A stretch of DNA of 64,000 nucleotides from Scytonema hofmannii PCC 7110 (GTDB lineage Bacteria; Cyanobacteriota; Cyanobacteriia; Cyanobacteriales; Nostocaceae): the NCBI RefSeq assembly GCF_000346485.2, contig NZ_KQ976354.1:124001-188000 (forward strand), given 5' to 3'. Positions 8,548 to 17,736 of the stretch are shown one piece after another. The notes below the pieces were generated by a model that was not told the origin of the DNA, did not search any database, and saw nothing but the letters and a program-made list of their open reading frames with translations. Both the position numbers and the translations under genes were made by a program. How positions within the stretch are numbered: position 1 is the stretch's first letter; each line of letters opens with the position of its first letter.

Positions 8548-9432
8548 ATGACGTTGAATAAATATCATAATCGCAAAAGAAGTTGGAGTATTCGTGGAAG
8601 CGCTATAACCGTTGTCTTAACAGCTTTACTTCTTCCTGCTTGTGCTAACAATGAGCAACAAGCAACTACTCCTGAACCGACAGCAGACACGGGAGCTTCT
8701 ACTGGATCTAAACCTGTAGCAGAGAAAGAAAACATTACTGCACCAGAAGTTAGCCAAAAGACAGATGCGCTTATCGGGAAACTCGTTACTATTAGAAGCC
8801 AACCTATCAATAGAGTGAGTGATAACGTATTTACAATTACCGATCGGGAAGTTTTTAGTGGCGAAAGAATTGCAGTTGTGAATAATACAGGTAAGCCTGT
8901 TAACTTACCCGAACCTCAAGACGCAAGATTACAAATCACAGGTACAGTTGCTAAGTTTAACACCAATGCTATTAAGCAAGAGTATGGCTTGGATTTAGGT
9001 CAACAAGATGTGTATCGAGAATATGAAAATAAACCTGCAATTATTGCACGGTCAATTGCACTAGCTCCAGTACCAGGTGAAATCGCTGAAAATCCAAAGA
9101 CGTATTACAACAAAGTTATTGCTGTACCTGCTGATATTGCAAGAGTTTATGGTCCTAGTGCATTTACTCTTGAAGATGATACACTTCTTGGCAATAACCC
9201 ATTGTTAGTCTTAGTTACAAATCAACTAAAGGATAAAGCTCCCATTACACAAGGCGAAAAGATTGTTGCTACTGGTACACTTCGCCCATTCGTTATCGCT
9301 GAGCTTGAGAGAGACTACAGTTTTACTTTTGACCCACAGTTGCGAAAACAGCTAGAAGCAGACTATAACACAAAGCCTGTGTTGGTTGTCGAAGGTATAT
9401 ATCCATCAGCTTTGCCACAAAGCGCTAAATAG
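8548..9432 (+). CDS. Exported lipoprotein with two copies of an OB-like beta module
   Basis: 294 residues with a strong AAAGGAGG ribosome site. The signal peptide ends in the lipobox LLPAC (Cys near residue 33), followed by an acidic Thr/Pro linker. Two similar modules follow: one beginning IGKLVTIRSQPINRV and ending near LQITGTVAKFNTNAIKQEYG, and one beginning NKVIAVPADIARV and ending near VATGTLRPFVIAELERDY. The same module forms the C-terminal half of the protein at 12662-13456 (GKTVTFTGQVQSF to VTGTVRQFNKDKLVQEFG). The fold is judged OB-like from strand pattern only and the function is unknown. The next gene starts directly at its stop, so they are probably co-transcribed. Confidence 0.75.
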   Translation: MTLNKYHNRKRSWSIRGSAITVVLTALLLPACANNEQQATTPEPTADTGASTGSKPVAEKENITAPEVSQKTDALIGKLVTIRSQPINRVSDNVFTITDREVFSGERIAVVNNTGKPVNLPEPQDARLQITGTVAKFNTNAIKQEYGLDLGQQDVYREYENKPAIIARSIALAPVPGEIAENPKTYYNKVIAVPADIARVYGPSAFTLEDDTLLGNNPLLVLVTNQLKDKAPITQGEKIVATGTLRPFVIAELERDYSFTFDPQLRKQLEADYNTKPVLVVEGIYPSALPQSAK

Positions 9433-11114
9433 TTGCTTACACCAGGAACTGAAACTTGCTTGATACTTAATAAACAACATATTTGGCTGCAAGTCGTTCT
9501 AGGAACTTTAAACGCTTGCCTCATACCTATTTTGACCGCTCATCCTGCCTCAAGTGCAGAACGTATTGAGTTATCTTATGGCATCTTGGAGCGGTCTATT
9601 GCTATTAATTCTCTTGAAACCTATGCTAAGACAGGTATTGTGAATGATGACTTGTCTGTGTATGCACGATACGTAAGTTCTCAAGAACTTAGCGAACTAC
9701 GGCAGATTTTGCTGACTCCTATTCCCTTGAATGTAGTAGAAGTTTCACAGTTTCTTTATACGCCCATCGGCGAGCAATTATTAGAACGTTTGGGAGAATT
9801 CATTCAGACAGAATCTGGCTTATCGGGATTTCACGCAGTTCGAGCAGCGCTAATTTTAGCGGCAGCAGATCCACAAGGTTTAACGCTGTTGAATGTACTA
9901 CGTAAGTTTCCTTCAAATGCGATTTCGATTGATTTAGCCCGCAGTCTCAAAATTGCTCGGGCGTTACAGGATTTGGTCAATCAAACTCAAGATGCGATAG
10001 CAAAGCTAACGGCTAAAGCCGTATCGCACTCATCAATAAACAATTCCTTGCAGCCGCTACCCCTGCACTCACTACTTTTGAAAAGCCTTCTTTCCAACAG
10101 CCAGGACGCTTTACTTGGAAAAAAATAACCATCGCGCTCAATGATTTATCTCGCGATCGCACTTTTCCCGCCGACATTTACTTGCCACAAACTTCAGATC
10201 CTAGTCCAATTATTGTTATCTCCCACGGGCTTGGTTCTGACCGAACAAGTTTTGCTTACTTGGCTCGTCACCTTGCTTCTTATGGTTTTGTAGTTGCCGT
10301 TCCAGAACATCCCGGCAGTAATGCACAACAGTTGCAAGCCTTATTAGCAGGTACGGTGGATCGAGTGACTAGCCCAAGAGAATTTGTTGACCGACCATTA
10401 GATGTTAAGTATTTGTTGGATGAACTTACTCGTCTATCTAAGGAGAACCCAGCATTTGCAGGACGTTTGAATTTGCAACAAATTGGTGTTGTGCGACAAT
10501 CGTTTGGTGGATATACAGCATTAGCGTTAGCAGGCGCACCGATAAATTTTCAACAACTTCAAAAGAACTGCCCTGCTTTAGAGGATACACTTAATATTTC
10601 GCAATTGCTTCAGTGTTTAGCTCTGCGTTTGCCATCATCTCAGTATAATCTCTTCGATCCACGAGTGAAAGCAGTCATTGCCATTAATCCTATTGACAGC
10701 AGCATTATGGGGCGAGATAGTCTCAGCCAAATCAAAATGCCAGTCATGATTATCAGTAGTAGTGCTGACACAATTGCTCCAGCTTTATTAGAACAAATTC
10801 AACCTTTTACTTGGTTAACAACGCCAAACAAGTATTTGGTGCTTATTAATGGTGGTACACACTTTTCTGCGATCGCAGAGTCACCAAACGCTGCTATTCC
10901 CGTTCCCACAGAGGTTGCTGGTTCTAGTCCTTCCTTAGCACGTAGCTACGTTCAAGCTCTGAGTGTCCCTTTTTTTAGAACTTACGTTGTCGAGCAGCCA
11001 AGTTTTCGTCCCTACTTGAGTGCAGATTACGTTAATGCTATCAGTCAGAAGCCACTTCCGCTCTCGTTAGTGACATCTCTGACCTCTAGTCAACTCGGAC
11101 AAACCGCTCGCTAA
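9433..11114 (+). pseudogene. DUF1400 plus alpha/beta-hydrolase gene broken by a frameshift
   Basis: The first part (9433-10128) has a hydrophobic export segment and a DUF1400 helical domain. From about 10035 the coding frame shifts and reads on through the alpha/beta hydrolase domain to 11114. In the second frame the text continues without break (NKQFLAAATPALTTF, then GRFTWKKITIALNDL, then VISHGLGSDRTSFAYLA). The nucleophile elbow reads QSFGG rather than the usual GHSFGG. The intact gene would encode about 560 residues, the normal length of cyanobacterial DUF1400 hydrolases. The shift lies between about 10021 and 10042. It begins with TTG right after the preceding stop. It could be a sequencing error instead of real decay. 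Confidence 0.82.
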
Positions 11115-11125
11115 TATTATTTTTC

Positions 11126-11758
11126 TTAAAATCCTGTAAAGTTGTAGCCAACTCCCAGCACTAACCCCACATCAGTTTCATCCAAAAAGGCTGCATTCAA
11201 TGCAGCATTTGCCGTGAAGTTGTTATTCAAGGGAACATCTAAACCACCAGTTAACAGTAAGCCAACATCTGCATCATCGCTCGTTTCGATCACTACACCA
11301 GCTCCGACATATGGTGCCACAGAAAAAGTTTCTTCAAAAACATCCTCCCCTCGTAAGGTAAAATCGTAGGTGAGAGGAACAAGCACAACGGGGTCATCTT
11401 CAATCGCTACAGATGGTCGCAAAGATACAGACCGTGTTAGCCCGATTTTGCTAATCGCCATAAAGCTGCCCTCACCTATAGCTGAGTCACCGCCAAGACC
11501 AATGTTACCTGCAATTCCGATATAACTAGAGCCTCCACGTGTAGTTCGACCTGGGGCAACATCGACTTGAGCTACCTCCTGAGAAGGCTCATTTGTAGTT
11601 TTTGCTGGTGGTTGTGGAGGTAACAAATCAGCAGCCTTAGTTGAGATTTTACTGGGAGTCGGTACAGTTTGTGCTCGAGCAGATAATCCGCTTCCAAGAA
11701 TTGTCGTTGTAGAAAAAATTAGCAACCCCAAAAGCTTCTGTGACCAAATATTCTTCAT
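11126..11758 (-). CDS. Probable outer-membrane beta-barrel-like exported protein
   Basis: 210 residues from the ATG at 11758, which has AGAGGA six bases upstream and opens a clean signal peptide (KLLGLLIFSTTTILGSGLSARA). A Pro/Thr-rich linker and an acidic patch precede a C-terminal half of alternating hydrophobic strands (GLTRSVSLRPSVAIEDD, YDFTLRGEDVFEETFSVAPYVGAGVVIE, VGLVLGVGYNFTGF). It ends in Phe, as outer-membrane barrels often do. Function is unknown. It is third in a minus-strand set of exported proteins (13456 to 11126) that may share the promoter signal at 13643-13674. Confidence 0.65.
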   Translation of the reverse strand: MKNIWSQKLLGLLIFSTTTILGSGLSARAQTVPTPSKISTKAADLLPPQPPAKTTNEPSQEVAQVDVAPGRTTRGGSSYIGIAGNIGLGGDSAIGEGSFMAISKIGLTRSVSLRPSVAIEDDPVVLVPLTYDFTLRGEDVFEETFSVAPYVGAGVVIETSDDADVGLLLTGGLDVPLNNNFTANAALNAAFLDETDVGLVLGVGYNFTGF

Positions 11759-11864
11759 TTTCAATCCTCTAAAATCATTTTGGAAAAAAGACGTTCTCCA
11801 GCAATTCAATTTGTATTGGTTGAGTGCTATTGCCTTTAGCAGTCAAGCGGGTAATATTTATGAC

Positions 11865-12587
11865 CTAGTTCAAATAGACTTGACCGTCTCTTTGAATTCT
11901 CAGTACACCTTGGTTATTATCTAAGGTCGTCTCTTCATCGAGCGAAACTGCTAACGCCCCTGAATCCGATTTAGATACGGGCATGACTTTGAGCAGTCCT
12001 CCATCTTCACGCACCATCGTAATTGTCACGGGTGTTGGTAAATCTTGCAGGACAATTTCTTCTCCACCTGGAAGAATTCGGGGCTGAGTATGTGCGATCG
12101 CTTGATAGGTAACGCGAGCGTTAGTGTTGTTTTTCAATCTCACATCCACAGTACCTGCTGTCGGCGTGACAGTAGCAATAGGTTCTTGTCGGCTTTCTGG
12201 GTAAGGTATTGGTTGGCGATTAACAGGTAAACCTCCGGGCTTCACCACAATTCCTGGTTGTACAACAACTACCCCTTGTCCACTCAGTTTTTGAGTTGCA
12301 GCATTAGGAGGACAACCCTGCGGAACCAAGACTCGATTATTATGTGGTTCTTCATAGAAAATACTAGGACAGGGATTAACTTTGGAAGTAGGTTGCTGTG
12401 CTACTGCTGCTTGAGGAATTGCTGAAATACCAATCAGTAAGCTTCCAAAGATTGTTCCTAATATCCCAATTTTTTGAGGCCAGCGATCAAGTATCTGTAT
12501 TGATAAACTCTTAGCAACAACATTCTGACCGTCAAAAACTTTGTTACGGGAATTGGGATAATATTCATCGAACTTATGCCAACACAT
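11865..12587 (-). CDS. Exported protein of unknown function
   Basis: 240 residues with a good GAGGAG ribosome site before ATG 12587. A charged N-terminal stretch of about 38 residues is followed by a hydrophobic segment (IGILGTIFGSLLIGISAIPQAAVAQQ) that looks like a late signal peptide or anchor. The mature part has a Cys pair (NPCPSIFY and PQGCPPN), a Pro-rich linker and a C-terminal beta-rich domain beginning GTVDVRLKNNTNARVTYQAI. I do not recognise a named family. It sits between two other exported proteins on the same strand with gaps of about 75-105 bp. Confidence 0.7.
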   Translation of the reverse strand: MCWHKFDEYYPNSRNKVFDGQNVVAKSLSIQILDRWPQKIGILGTIFGSLLIGISAIPQAAVAQQPTSKVNPCPSIFYEEPHNNRVLVPQGCPPNAATQKLSGQGVVVVQPGIVVKPGGLPVNRQPIPYPESRQEPIATVTPTAGTVDVRLKNNTNARVTYQAIAHTQPRILPGGEEIVLQDLPTPVTITMVREDGGLLKVMPVSKSDSGALAVSLDEETTLDNNQGVLRIQRDGQVYLN

Positions 12588-12661
12588 ATTTTTCTCCTCG
12601 TTACTAACATGATTGTTTTATAAGGCAAAAGCCTCTGTCTTCCGAGCAAAGGGAAGTCTGT

Positions 12662-13456
12662 TCATCGTACTACTTGAGTCGATTGTGTTACGATTACAGG
12701 TAAATTACGATAATACGATGTAATTGGTCGAACTAAGCTCGGATTTACGCCAAATTCTTGCACTAACTTGTCTTTATTAAATTGACGGACTGTTCCCGTC
12801 ACTTGAACCCGGTTACCTACAGAAACGTCTTTCACTGGAGCTGTACTCAGAACTAGCAGGTATTCTTGACTAGAAGTCTGTGGATCGTCTAACGTAAACG
12901 TGTTTGGAGTCAAAAAGGATTGAACTTGACCAGTGAAAGTGACAGTTTTTCCCAAAAATTCACTGGGGTTAACATGAATATTGTCAATTGTAGCAACCTT
13001 TCTCTGACTTCCAAAACTCGGTGATTGTGCTGTTTGTGGTGAGTATTTATTTAAGTTGTTTGTAGGTACAGATGATGTAAGACTATCGGCATTAATTAGT
13101 GCTTCCCAAGTTTGTTTGTTAACAGCACCGTTGGCAGTTAAGTTTCTAGATTTCTGAAAGCTAATAACTGCTGAAACTGTCCTCGAACCATAGATACTAT
13201 CAGCATTTCCATTGTAAAACCCTAGTTCCTTTAAAAGAATTTGAACATCTTTTACGGCTGGTGTTACAGTACCACGTACAAGTAATGGTGCTGTTGCAGG
13301 AGAGTACTCATTGAGATTGCCATCAGCAGCTATGTCTATGTATCCGTTAGGAGTTTGAGCGCGTGTGGGTTGATGGCTGAAAGATAAAGCAGTTAATGAA
13401 ATTGCTGAGAGAAAACCAAAAGACAACAGACTCGCTTGAATAAAATTGTTTTTCAT
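12662..13456 (-). CDS. Exported peptidoglycan-binding-like protein with an OB-like C-terminal module
   Basis: 264 residues, ribosome site AGAGGA, signal peptide ending near TRAQ. Residues about 60-125 are a PG_binding_1 domain (VKDVQILLKELGFYNGNADSIYGSRTVSAVISFQ). It is preceded by a short motif NLNEYSPATAPLL that recurs in the 18977-19396 protein (YLAEYNPDTAPVL). The C-terminal 100 residues match the repeated module of the lipoprotein at 8548 (VTGTVRQFNKDKLVQEFG). An envelope role is inferred. It is the first gene of a three-gene minus-strand run, with a recurrent promoter signal 187 bp upstream. Confidence 0.8.
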   Translation of the reverse strand: MKNNFIQASLLSFGFLSAISLTALSFSHQPTRAQTPNGYIDIAADGNLNEYSPATAPLLVRGTVTPAVKDVQILLKELGFYNGNADSIYGSRTVSAVISFQKSRNLTANGAVNKQTWEALINADSLTSSVPTNNLNKYSPQTAQSPSFGSQRKVATIDNIHVNPSEFLGKTVTFTGQVQSFLTPNTFTLDDPQTSSQEYLLVLSTAPVKDVSVGNRVQVTGTVRQFNKDKLVQEFGVNPSLVRPITSYYRNLPVIVTQSTQVVR

Positions 13457-13642
13457 ATGTTCCTCTTGAATAATGAATCTAAAAATTCCTTACCTTATTT
13501 TGCTCAAGGTAAATCAGGTCAATCGTATTCGTATAATGCATCTTAATTTAGGTAGAATTCGTTATATTTTGTATTTGGAGTAGGTAGCTGAGGTGAAATT
13601 GATGATTTTCAAGAGTTATGCAACTCAATCGCTTCTATAGTC

Positions 13643-13674
13643 AAGATAGGTTAAAAAAGTGGATAAGTCGTGGA
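13643..13674 (-). promoter_or_regulatory. Recurrent bipartite promoter signal, copy 4
   Basis: Minus strand: TCCACGACTTATCCACT (two changes from consensus), 9 nt, TATCTT. It faces the peptidoglycan-binding gene starting at 13456. The rest of the 595-bp gap (13457-14051) is AT-rich with no gene I can support. Confidence 0.62.
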
Positions 13675-14051
13675 GAAAGGTGTAATTTATTTTTATCGGA
13701 GAGAGAAGTTACAAACTATTTCTGTAGAAAGAGTTTATCTGGATTGAGCATACATAGAATATTTTAACCGATCACGCTATTGTATAATACTGAAAATGTA
13801 TAATAAAAACTCTATCTTCAGCTAGAATATCTACTTAACTAAAGTAAGAAGAAGATAGAGAAAAAAATCACTCTCGAACTGAACGGTATTTTGTTTTGCA
13901 ACAGTCTTAGATTCTTAAATGTAGTGAATCAATTTAATATTTATGTGTTCGCGATCGCTTTTTCTAAGGTTTAACCCTCCGAGGGAAGTTGAAGAACAGC
14001 GCAATTGTTTACAGTAGGTTCAAAGAACAAAAGTGATAAAAGGAGGGAAAT

Positions 14052-14588
14052 ATGATCGATCGAGCTAAACAGGCTGTAGGTGTTTTTCCCAATCGTCAGA
14101 CGAGTGAATCAGCTTTAAATGCCCTACAAAATTCTGATTTTCCAATGCAAAAGGTATCTTTAATAGTAAAAGATGCATCTGTGGATAAGGATCGACAGCT
14201 TCATGAAGATTTCAGTGATTCTATAGAGTGGAGAATACAGAAAGGTGGGGCGAGAGGTGCAATTACAGGCACTGCTCTCGGAGGACTAAGTGGCTTACTT
14301 GTTGGACTGAGCATGGTCGCAATTCCTGGAGTCGGACCTGTGCTTGTAGGAGGAGCTTTAGGAACTACTCTGGCGACCACTTTAGCAGGCGGTGGTGCTG
14401 GTGCTTTAGTCGGTGAAATGGTTGGGGCATTTAGGAGTTTTGGTATTCCTAAGGATCGCGCCCAAGAGTATGCTAATTGTGTTTCTCAAGGCAAATATGT
14501 TGTTTTGGTTGAAGGTAACGAACAAGAAATTCATCGGGCGGAGTCAATACTGAGCGAAAGTGGCATTCAGGAATGGGGTATTTACTAA
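14052..14588 (+). CDS. YflT-like general stress protein with Gly-rich hydrophobic core
   Basis: 178 residues with a strong AAAGGAGGG ribosome site. An N-terminal alpha/beta segment (AVGVFPNRQTSESALNALQNSDFPMQKVSLIVKD) resembles the general-stress YflT/GSP17M domain. The centre (about 75-130) is a Gly/Ala-rich pair of hydrophobic helices (GLSGLLVGLSMVAIPGVGPVLVGGALGTTLATTLAGG). The C-terminus (KDRAQEYANCVSQGKYVVLVEG) is a typical closing strand-helix of this group. A stress role is inferred from family and neighbours. No copy of the recurrent promoter faces it. Confidence 0.75.
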   Translation: MIDRAKQAVGVFPNRQTSESALNALQNSDFPMQKVSLIVKDASVDKDRQLHEDFSDSIEWRIQKGGARGAITGTALGGLSGLLVGLSMVAIPGVGPVLVGGALGTTLATTLAGGGAGALVGEMVGAFRSFGIPKDRAQEYANCVSQGKYVVLVEGNEQEIHRAESILSESGIQEWGIY

Positions 14589-14699
14589 CCGAAAGAGAAG
14601 ATTTGCAAATATGATTTGGAAACAAGCAAAACAAATCTCTTATCGACTGAAACTGGGAGTCTTTACCAATATGATTCCTTGTTTTTTAAGGATGTTTTT

Positions 14700-15119
14700 T
14701 TATCTTTTACAAGAAAATAAATAATCAGAGCAGTTTCTTGCTTCTTCAGTCATAACAATCGTAGGGTTAACAGCACATGGTAAATATTTATTTGCTGAAA
14801 AGAAGTAACATTTTTTACAGGGTAAATTACCAGGATAACTATAATTACTACTATAATTGTATTCTTCTAAACTACTTAAAAAAACATCTGATGTTTCTTT
14901 TGAAGTTTTACTATTTAAAAATACTAGTAGCCCACTCAAAAAAACAATCAAAGCTAGAGTAGTTCCCCCTTGTTCAATATATTTATCAAAGACTTTGACA
15001 TCATTATTATATTGTGTTTGCTGAAGTTCAACTGTTTTATAATTTGATTTATAATTTGTGTCTGTGGATTGATAATATTTTTGTATTATTTCTGGAAAAT
15101 ACATATAACTAAACCTCAT
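14700..15119 (-). CDS. Membrane-anchored Cys-motif protein (DUF6464-like)
   Basis: 139 residues: a polar, Tyr/Gln-rich N-terminus, one hydrophobic helix (GGTTLALIVFLSGLLVFLN, about residues 51-69) and a C-terminal Cys motif. The motif reads CKKCYFFSANKYLPCAVNP, then NCSDY, reminiscent of the small cyanobacterial DUF6464 group. Four conserved-type Cys residues could bind a metal; that is inference. The gene is AT-rich, like the flanking sequence. A recurrent promoter signal sits 58 bp upstream and faces it, which supports expression. Confidence 0.6.
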   Translation of the reverse strand: MRFSYMYFPEIIQKYYQSTDTNYKSNYKTVELQQTQYNNDVKVFDKYIEQGGTTLALIVFLSGLLVFLNSKTSKETSDVFLSSLEEYNYSSNYSYPGNLPCKKCYFFSANKYLPCAVNPTIVMTEEARNCSDYLFSCKR

Positions 15120-15176
15120 TTTTTTATAATTATCATCAACTTTTCACAACTCAAATAGATCTGCTATTTTTCTCTA

Positions 15177-15208
15177 ACTTAACAATTAAATAGTGGAAAA
15201 CTCGTGGA
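15177..15208 (-). promoter_or_regulatory. Recurrent bipartite promoter signal, copy 5
   Basis: Minus strand: TCCACGAGTTTTCCACT, 9 nt, TTAAGT. This is the only copy whose hexamer does not begin with TA. It faces the Cys-motif protein at 15119. Confidence 0.65.
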
Positions 15209-15345
15209 GAGTTAATATGATTATTTAGAATTCCGAAACTTTTTGGCGAGACGAGGAACGACTGCAATTAACTCAGTTACCTAACTGATTTAGCTATAGC
15301 TTGGCAGCCTTCTGCGACAACCTCTCTTTAATCTCATTTCACCTC

Positions 15346-15448
15346 ATACCATTTCACTTTTTTAGTGATACGAATACCCCGGTAGGGGTGCAAGGCATTG
15401 CGCTCCTACGACCAATGTATATGTATCATGCATTTCGTAAATTGGTAT
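15346..15448. repeat. Dispersed repeat with short inverted ends
   Basis: Begins ATACCATTTCACTTT and ends AAATTGGTAT, with a C-rich core that reads 'gcgctcctacgacc'. A related copy starts at about 21760 (ATACCATTTCACTTTATTG) and shares the following GTGATAC-AATAC segment and a GCGCAAGG core. It looks like a MITE family. The 15120-15782 gap also holds two degenerate 'aacgcagat' repeats near 15485 and 15603 but no gene I can support. Confidence 0.5.
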
Positions 15449-15520
15449 CAAGGAAGAAATGCACTTTCCCACCGACTTTAGATCGCTGCGGATGGACGCG
15501 GATAAATTTGTATTTTTTCC

Positions 15521-15552
15521 TTCACAACTTTTCCACTATTCAAGCTTATCTT
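15521..15552 (+). promoter_or_regulatory. Recurrent bipartite promoter signal, copy 6
   Basis: Plus strand: TTCACAACTTTTCCACT (two changes from consensus), 9 nt, TATCTT. It faces the GH31 remnant at 15783 and the phosphoesterase behind it. Confidence 0.6.
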
Positions 15553-15782
15553 ATACAGATATAGCAATTCCCACTCTCGTAAGGTACAGAATAATAATTT
15601 AACCGCAGATGAACGCAGATGCACGCAGATAAATTTGTACCTCAACAGACTAGAAAACGCTATAGTTCCTCAGCGTTCTGATACACGTGTAGCTATTCAA
15701 TTTTTTCTTTTTACTTTAAAACTTTACACTAATTGCAAGCAAAGTGACTGACCCATAAATCTATTAAGATGAAGATATTAAA

Positions 15783-16441
15783 ATGAAGATACTCAAATTG
15801 CTATCAATAAACCTACGTTTAATAAAACTCCAAAGGTTTTTAGGGTCGTTGATATATCCACTACAACGCGATCGCCTAGAACGCCAATTTCGTAATTCCA
15901 AAACTTTAGAAGCTTCTGAAAAAGCTGGAAACATCATTCGGGCTGAGCAAACGGCTAAGGGCAGACACTTTTATTTTAAAGATCTCGAACTTGAAATTAG
16001 TTTTCTACGAGATGATTTTGTAAGAGTAGATTGGAAACCAGGTGTTTCTCCCATTCCTTATGCCATTGCCTGTGATGACTGGTCAACTATTGAAACGACA
16101 TTTCAACAACAGGACGAGCGTTGGGTAATATCTAGTGCTGTCCTGAAAGTTAATGTAAGTGCAGATGGTGGTTTAGAATTTCAAGACGCCAATGGGGTAA
16201 TTTTACGAAAAGAACTGTCACCCCGAAGACAGGTCAGGGTATCGCCACGATTCAAAAATGAAGGTTGGGTGCATCAAGCAAAGAAGTGCAGCTTCACCTC
16301 CACGGTTTTGAACTTCAGGAAGCTTGGATAGATGGTAAGTCGGTTGGTTCTCAAGAAAATCATTTAAATGTTGATAGGTTTGAGCACGTTCGATTGCAAG
16401 GAAAGTTCCAAGAGGTTCAGAATTCGCAAGTTGATTTATGA
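15783..16441 (+). pseudogene. GH31 alpha-glucosidase remnant (N- and C-terminal ends joined by internal deletion)
   Basis: The first 165 codons match the N-terminal beta-sandwich of cyanobacterial GH31 glucosidases (GRHFYFKDLELEISFLRDD, then VRVDWKPGVSPIPYAI, ending near GWVHQA). At about 16275-16283 the text jumps to another frame and reads a GH31 C-terminal end (EVQLHLHGFELQEAWIDGK, then FEHVRLQGKFQEV) to a TGA at 16439-16441. The whole catalytic barrel, roughly 550 or more residues, is missing. The stop overlaps the ATG of the next gene (ATGA). In the first frame translation would run on to 16331 with an unrelated tail. Confidence 0.8.
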
Positions 16442-17346
16442 AACAGATTATCAAAACAATTAAATACTTTTTACTGGGCTTATTGGGATTAGTTGGCGCA
16501 CTCTTAATTTATGGCTTCATCGAACCCTACATCATTGATATAGAACCACAAGTTGCTGTTATTCCCGGTCTTCCTACTGCTTGGGAAGGAAAAAGAATTG
16601 CTGTGATGGGCGACTGGCAAGTGGGAATGTGGTTAGGCAATACTCCTACCATTCGCCGGATTGTCCATCGACTGGTTCAAGACCGTCCTGCTGCGGTGTT
16701 AATAATCGGTGACTTTATTTACGCTGCAGGTGACGATCCAAGTGAGGAAATCGATCGCGTTATTGAGCTTGTTCGTCCACTGCCTTCTTCAGGTATCCCC
16801 ACCTATGCTGTTTTGGGAAATCACGACTATGGAATGAAATCCAAAAACGGTAACCCAGACGTGGCACAAGCCAGCAAATTAGCTACAGAGCTTGAATCTG
16901 CGGGCGTGCAAGTACTAGACAATGAAGCTGTTGCTCTTGCACTACCAAGTAAAACCGAACAAAAAGAGATTTTATACTTGCTTGGTGTTGATGCACACTG
17001 GTCTAATAATGATCGCCCAGCATTAGCGCTAAAACAATTACCAGACAAGGCATCTAGGTTTGTGATGATGCACCATCCAAACTCCTTTGCAGCATTTCCT
17101 GCAAACACTGCACCTATAGCCGTAGCAGGACACACTCATGGTGGGCAAATTCGTCTGCCTTTCCTTCCAGAATGGTCTTGGTTGACTTTCATCAAAGAAG
17201 ATGAAGTGCATACTGACGGTTGGATTGATGATTATGGAAAGTCAGGAAACCATCTTTATGTGAACCGAGGGATTGGTTTCAGCATTTTACCTATACGGAT
17301 TAACTGTCCTCCAGAGGTTACATTATTTACGCTTCGGCGAGATTAG
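16438..17346 (+). CDS. Membrane-anchored calcineurin-like metallophosphoesterase
   Basis: 302 residues. A hydrophobic N-terminal anchor (about 9-28) is followed by the phosphoesterase fold: GDWQVG (Asp59; the usual D-x-H motif is D-W-Q here), GDF (Asp92), GNHD (128-131) and GHTHGGQIRLP near residue 230. The motif set fits YkuE/YaeI-like enzymes that act at the membrane on phosphate esters such as lipids; the substrate is unknown. Its ATG overlaps the stop of the GH31 remnant. No ribosome site is obvious, so the gene may once have been translationally coupled to the glucosidase. Confidence 0.88.
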   Translation: MKQIIKTIKYFLLGLLGLVGALLIYGFIEPYIIDIEPQVAVIPGLPTAWEGKRIAVMGDWQVGMWLGNTPTIRRIVHRLVQDRPAAVLIIGDFIYAAGDDPSEEIDRVIELVRPLPSSGIPTYAVLGNHDYGMKSKNGNPDVAQASKLATELESAGVQVLDNEAVALALPSKTEQKEILYLLGVDAHWSNNDRPALALKQLPDKASRFVMMHHPNSFAAFPANTAPIAVAGHTHGGQIRLPFLPEWSWLTFIKEDEVHTDGWIDDYGKSGNHLYVNRGIGFSILPIRINCPPEVTLFTLRRD

Positions 17347-17537
17347 TAACTCTAAACAAGCTACACTTAGATCCCCGACTTCTTTAAGGATACAGCTGGC
17401 GAATGGGGGGTCAGACCCCCTATTCTCTAATGAGAATATAGAATCAGGATTTACGAAACTCGAATCAAGTGCGGGCGGGCTACCTTGGCAAACGCATTCT
17501 TGATATGACTTGCGCGGTGGTGGGGATGTGCTCAATA

Positions 17538-17632
17538 CCCAATCCGATAGACAGGCGATCGTACTCAACCCAATCCGATAGACAGGCGATCGTACTCAAC
17601 CCAATCCGATAGACAGGCGATCGTACTCAACC
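17538..17632. repeat. 31-bp tandem repeat, left end array (about 3 copies)
   Basis: Unit CCAATCCGATAGACAGGCGA plus the following tcgtactcaac, repeated in perfect or near-perfect tandem. It is the reverse complement of the array at 18529-18714. Each unit includes a CGATCG core. Confidence 0.85.
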
Positions 17633-17736
17633 GATTTTGAGAGACACCAGAGTCAACATCAGATTCTGACAGACAAGAGGGCACCTGAGAGCAAATGAAA
17701 TGAGAGCAAATAGAGTCTGAAGTCGGGAAATTATCA

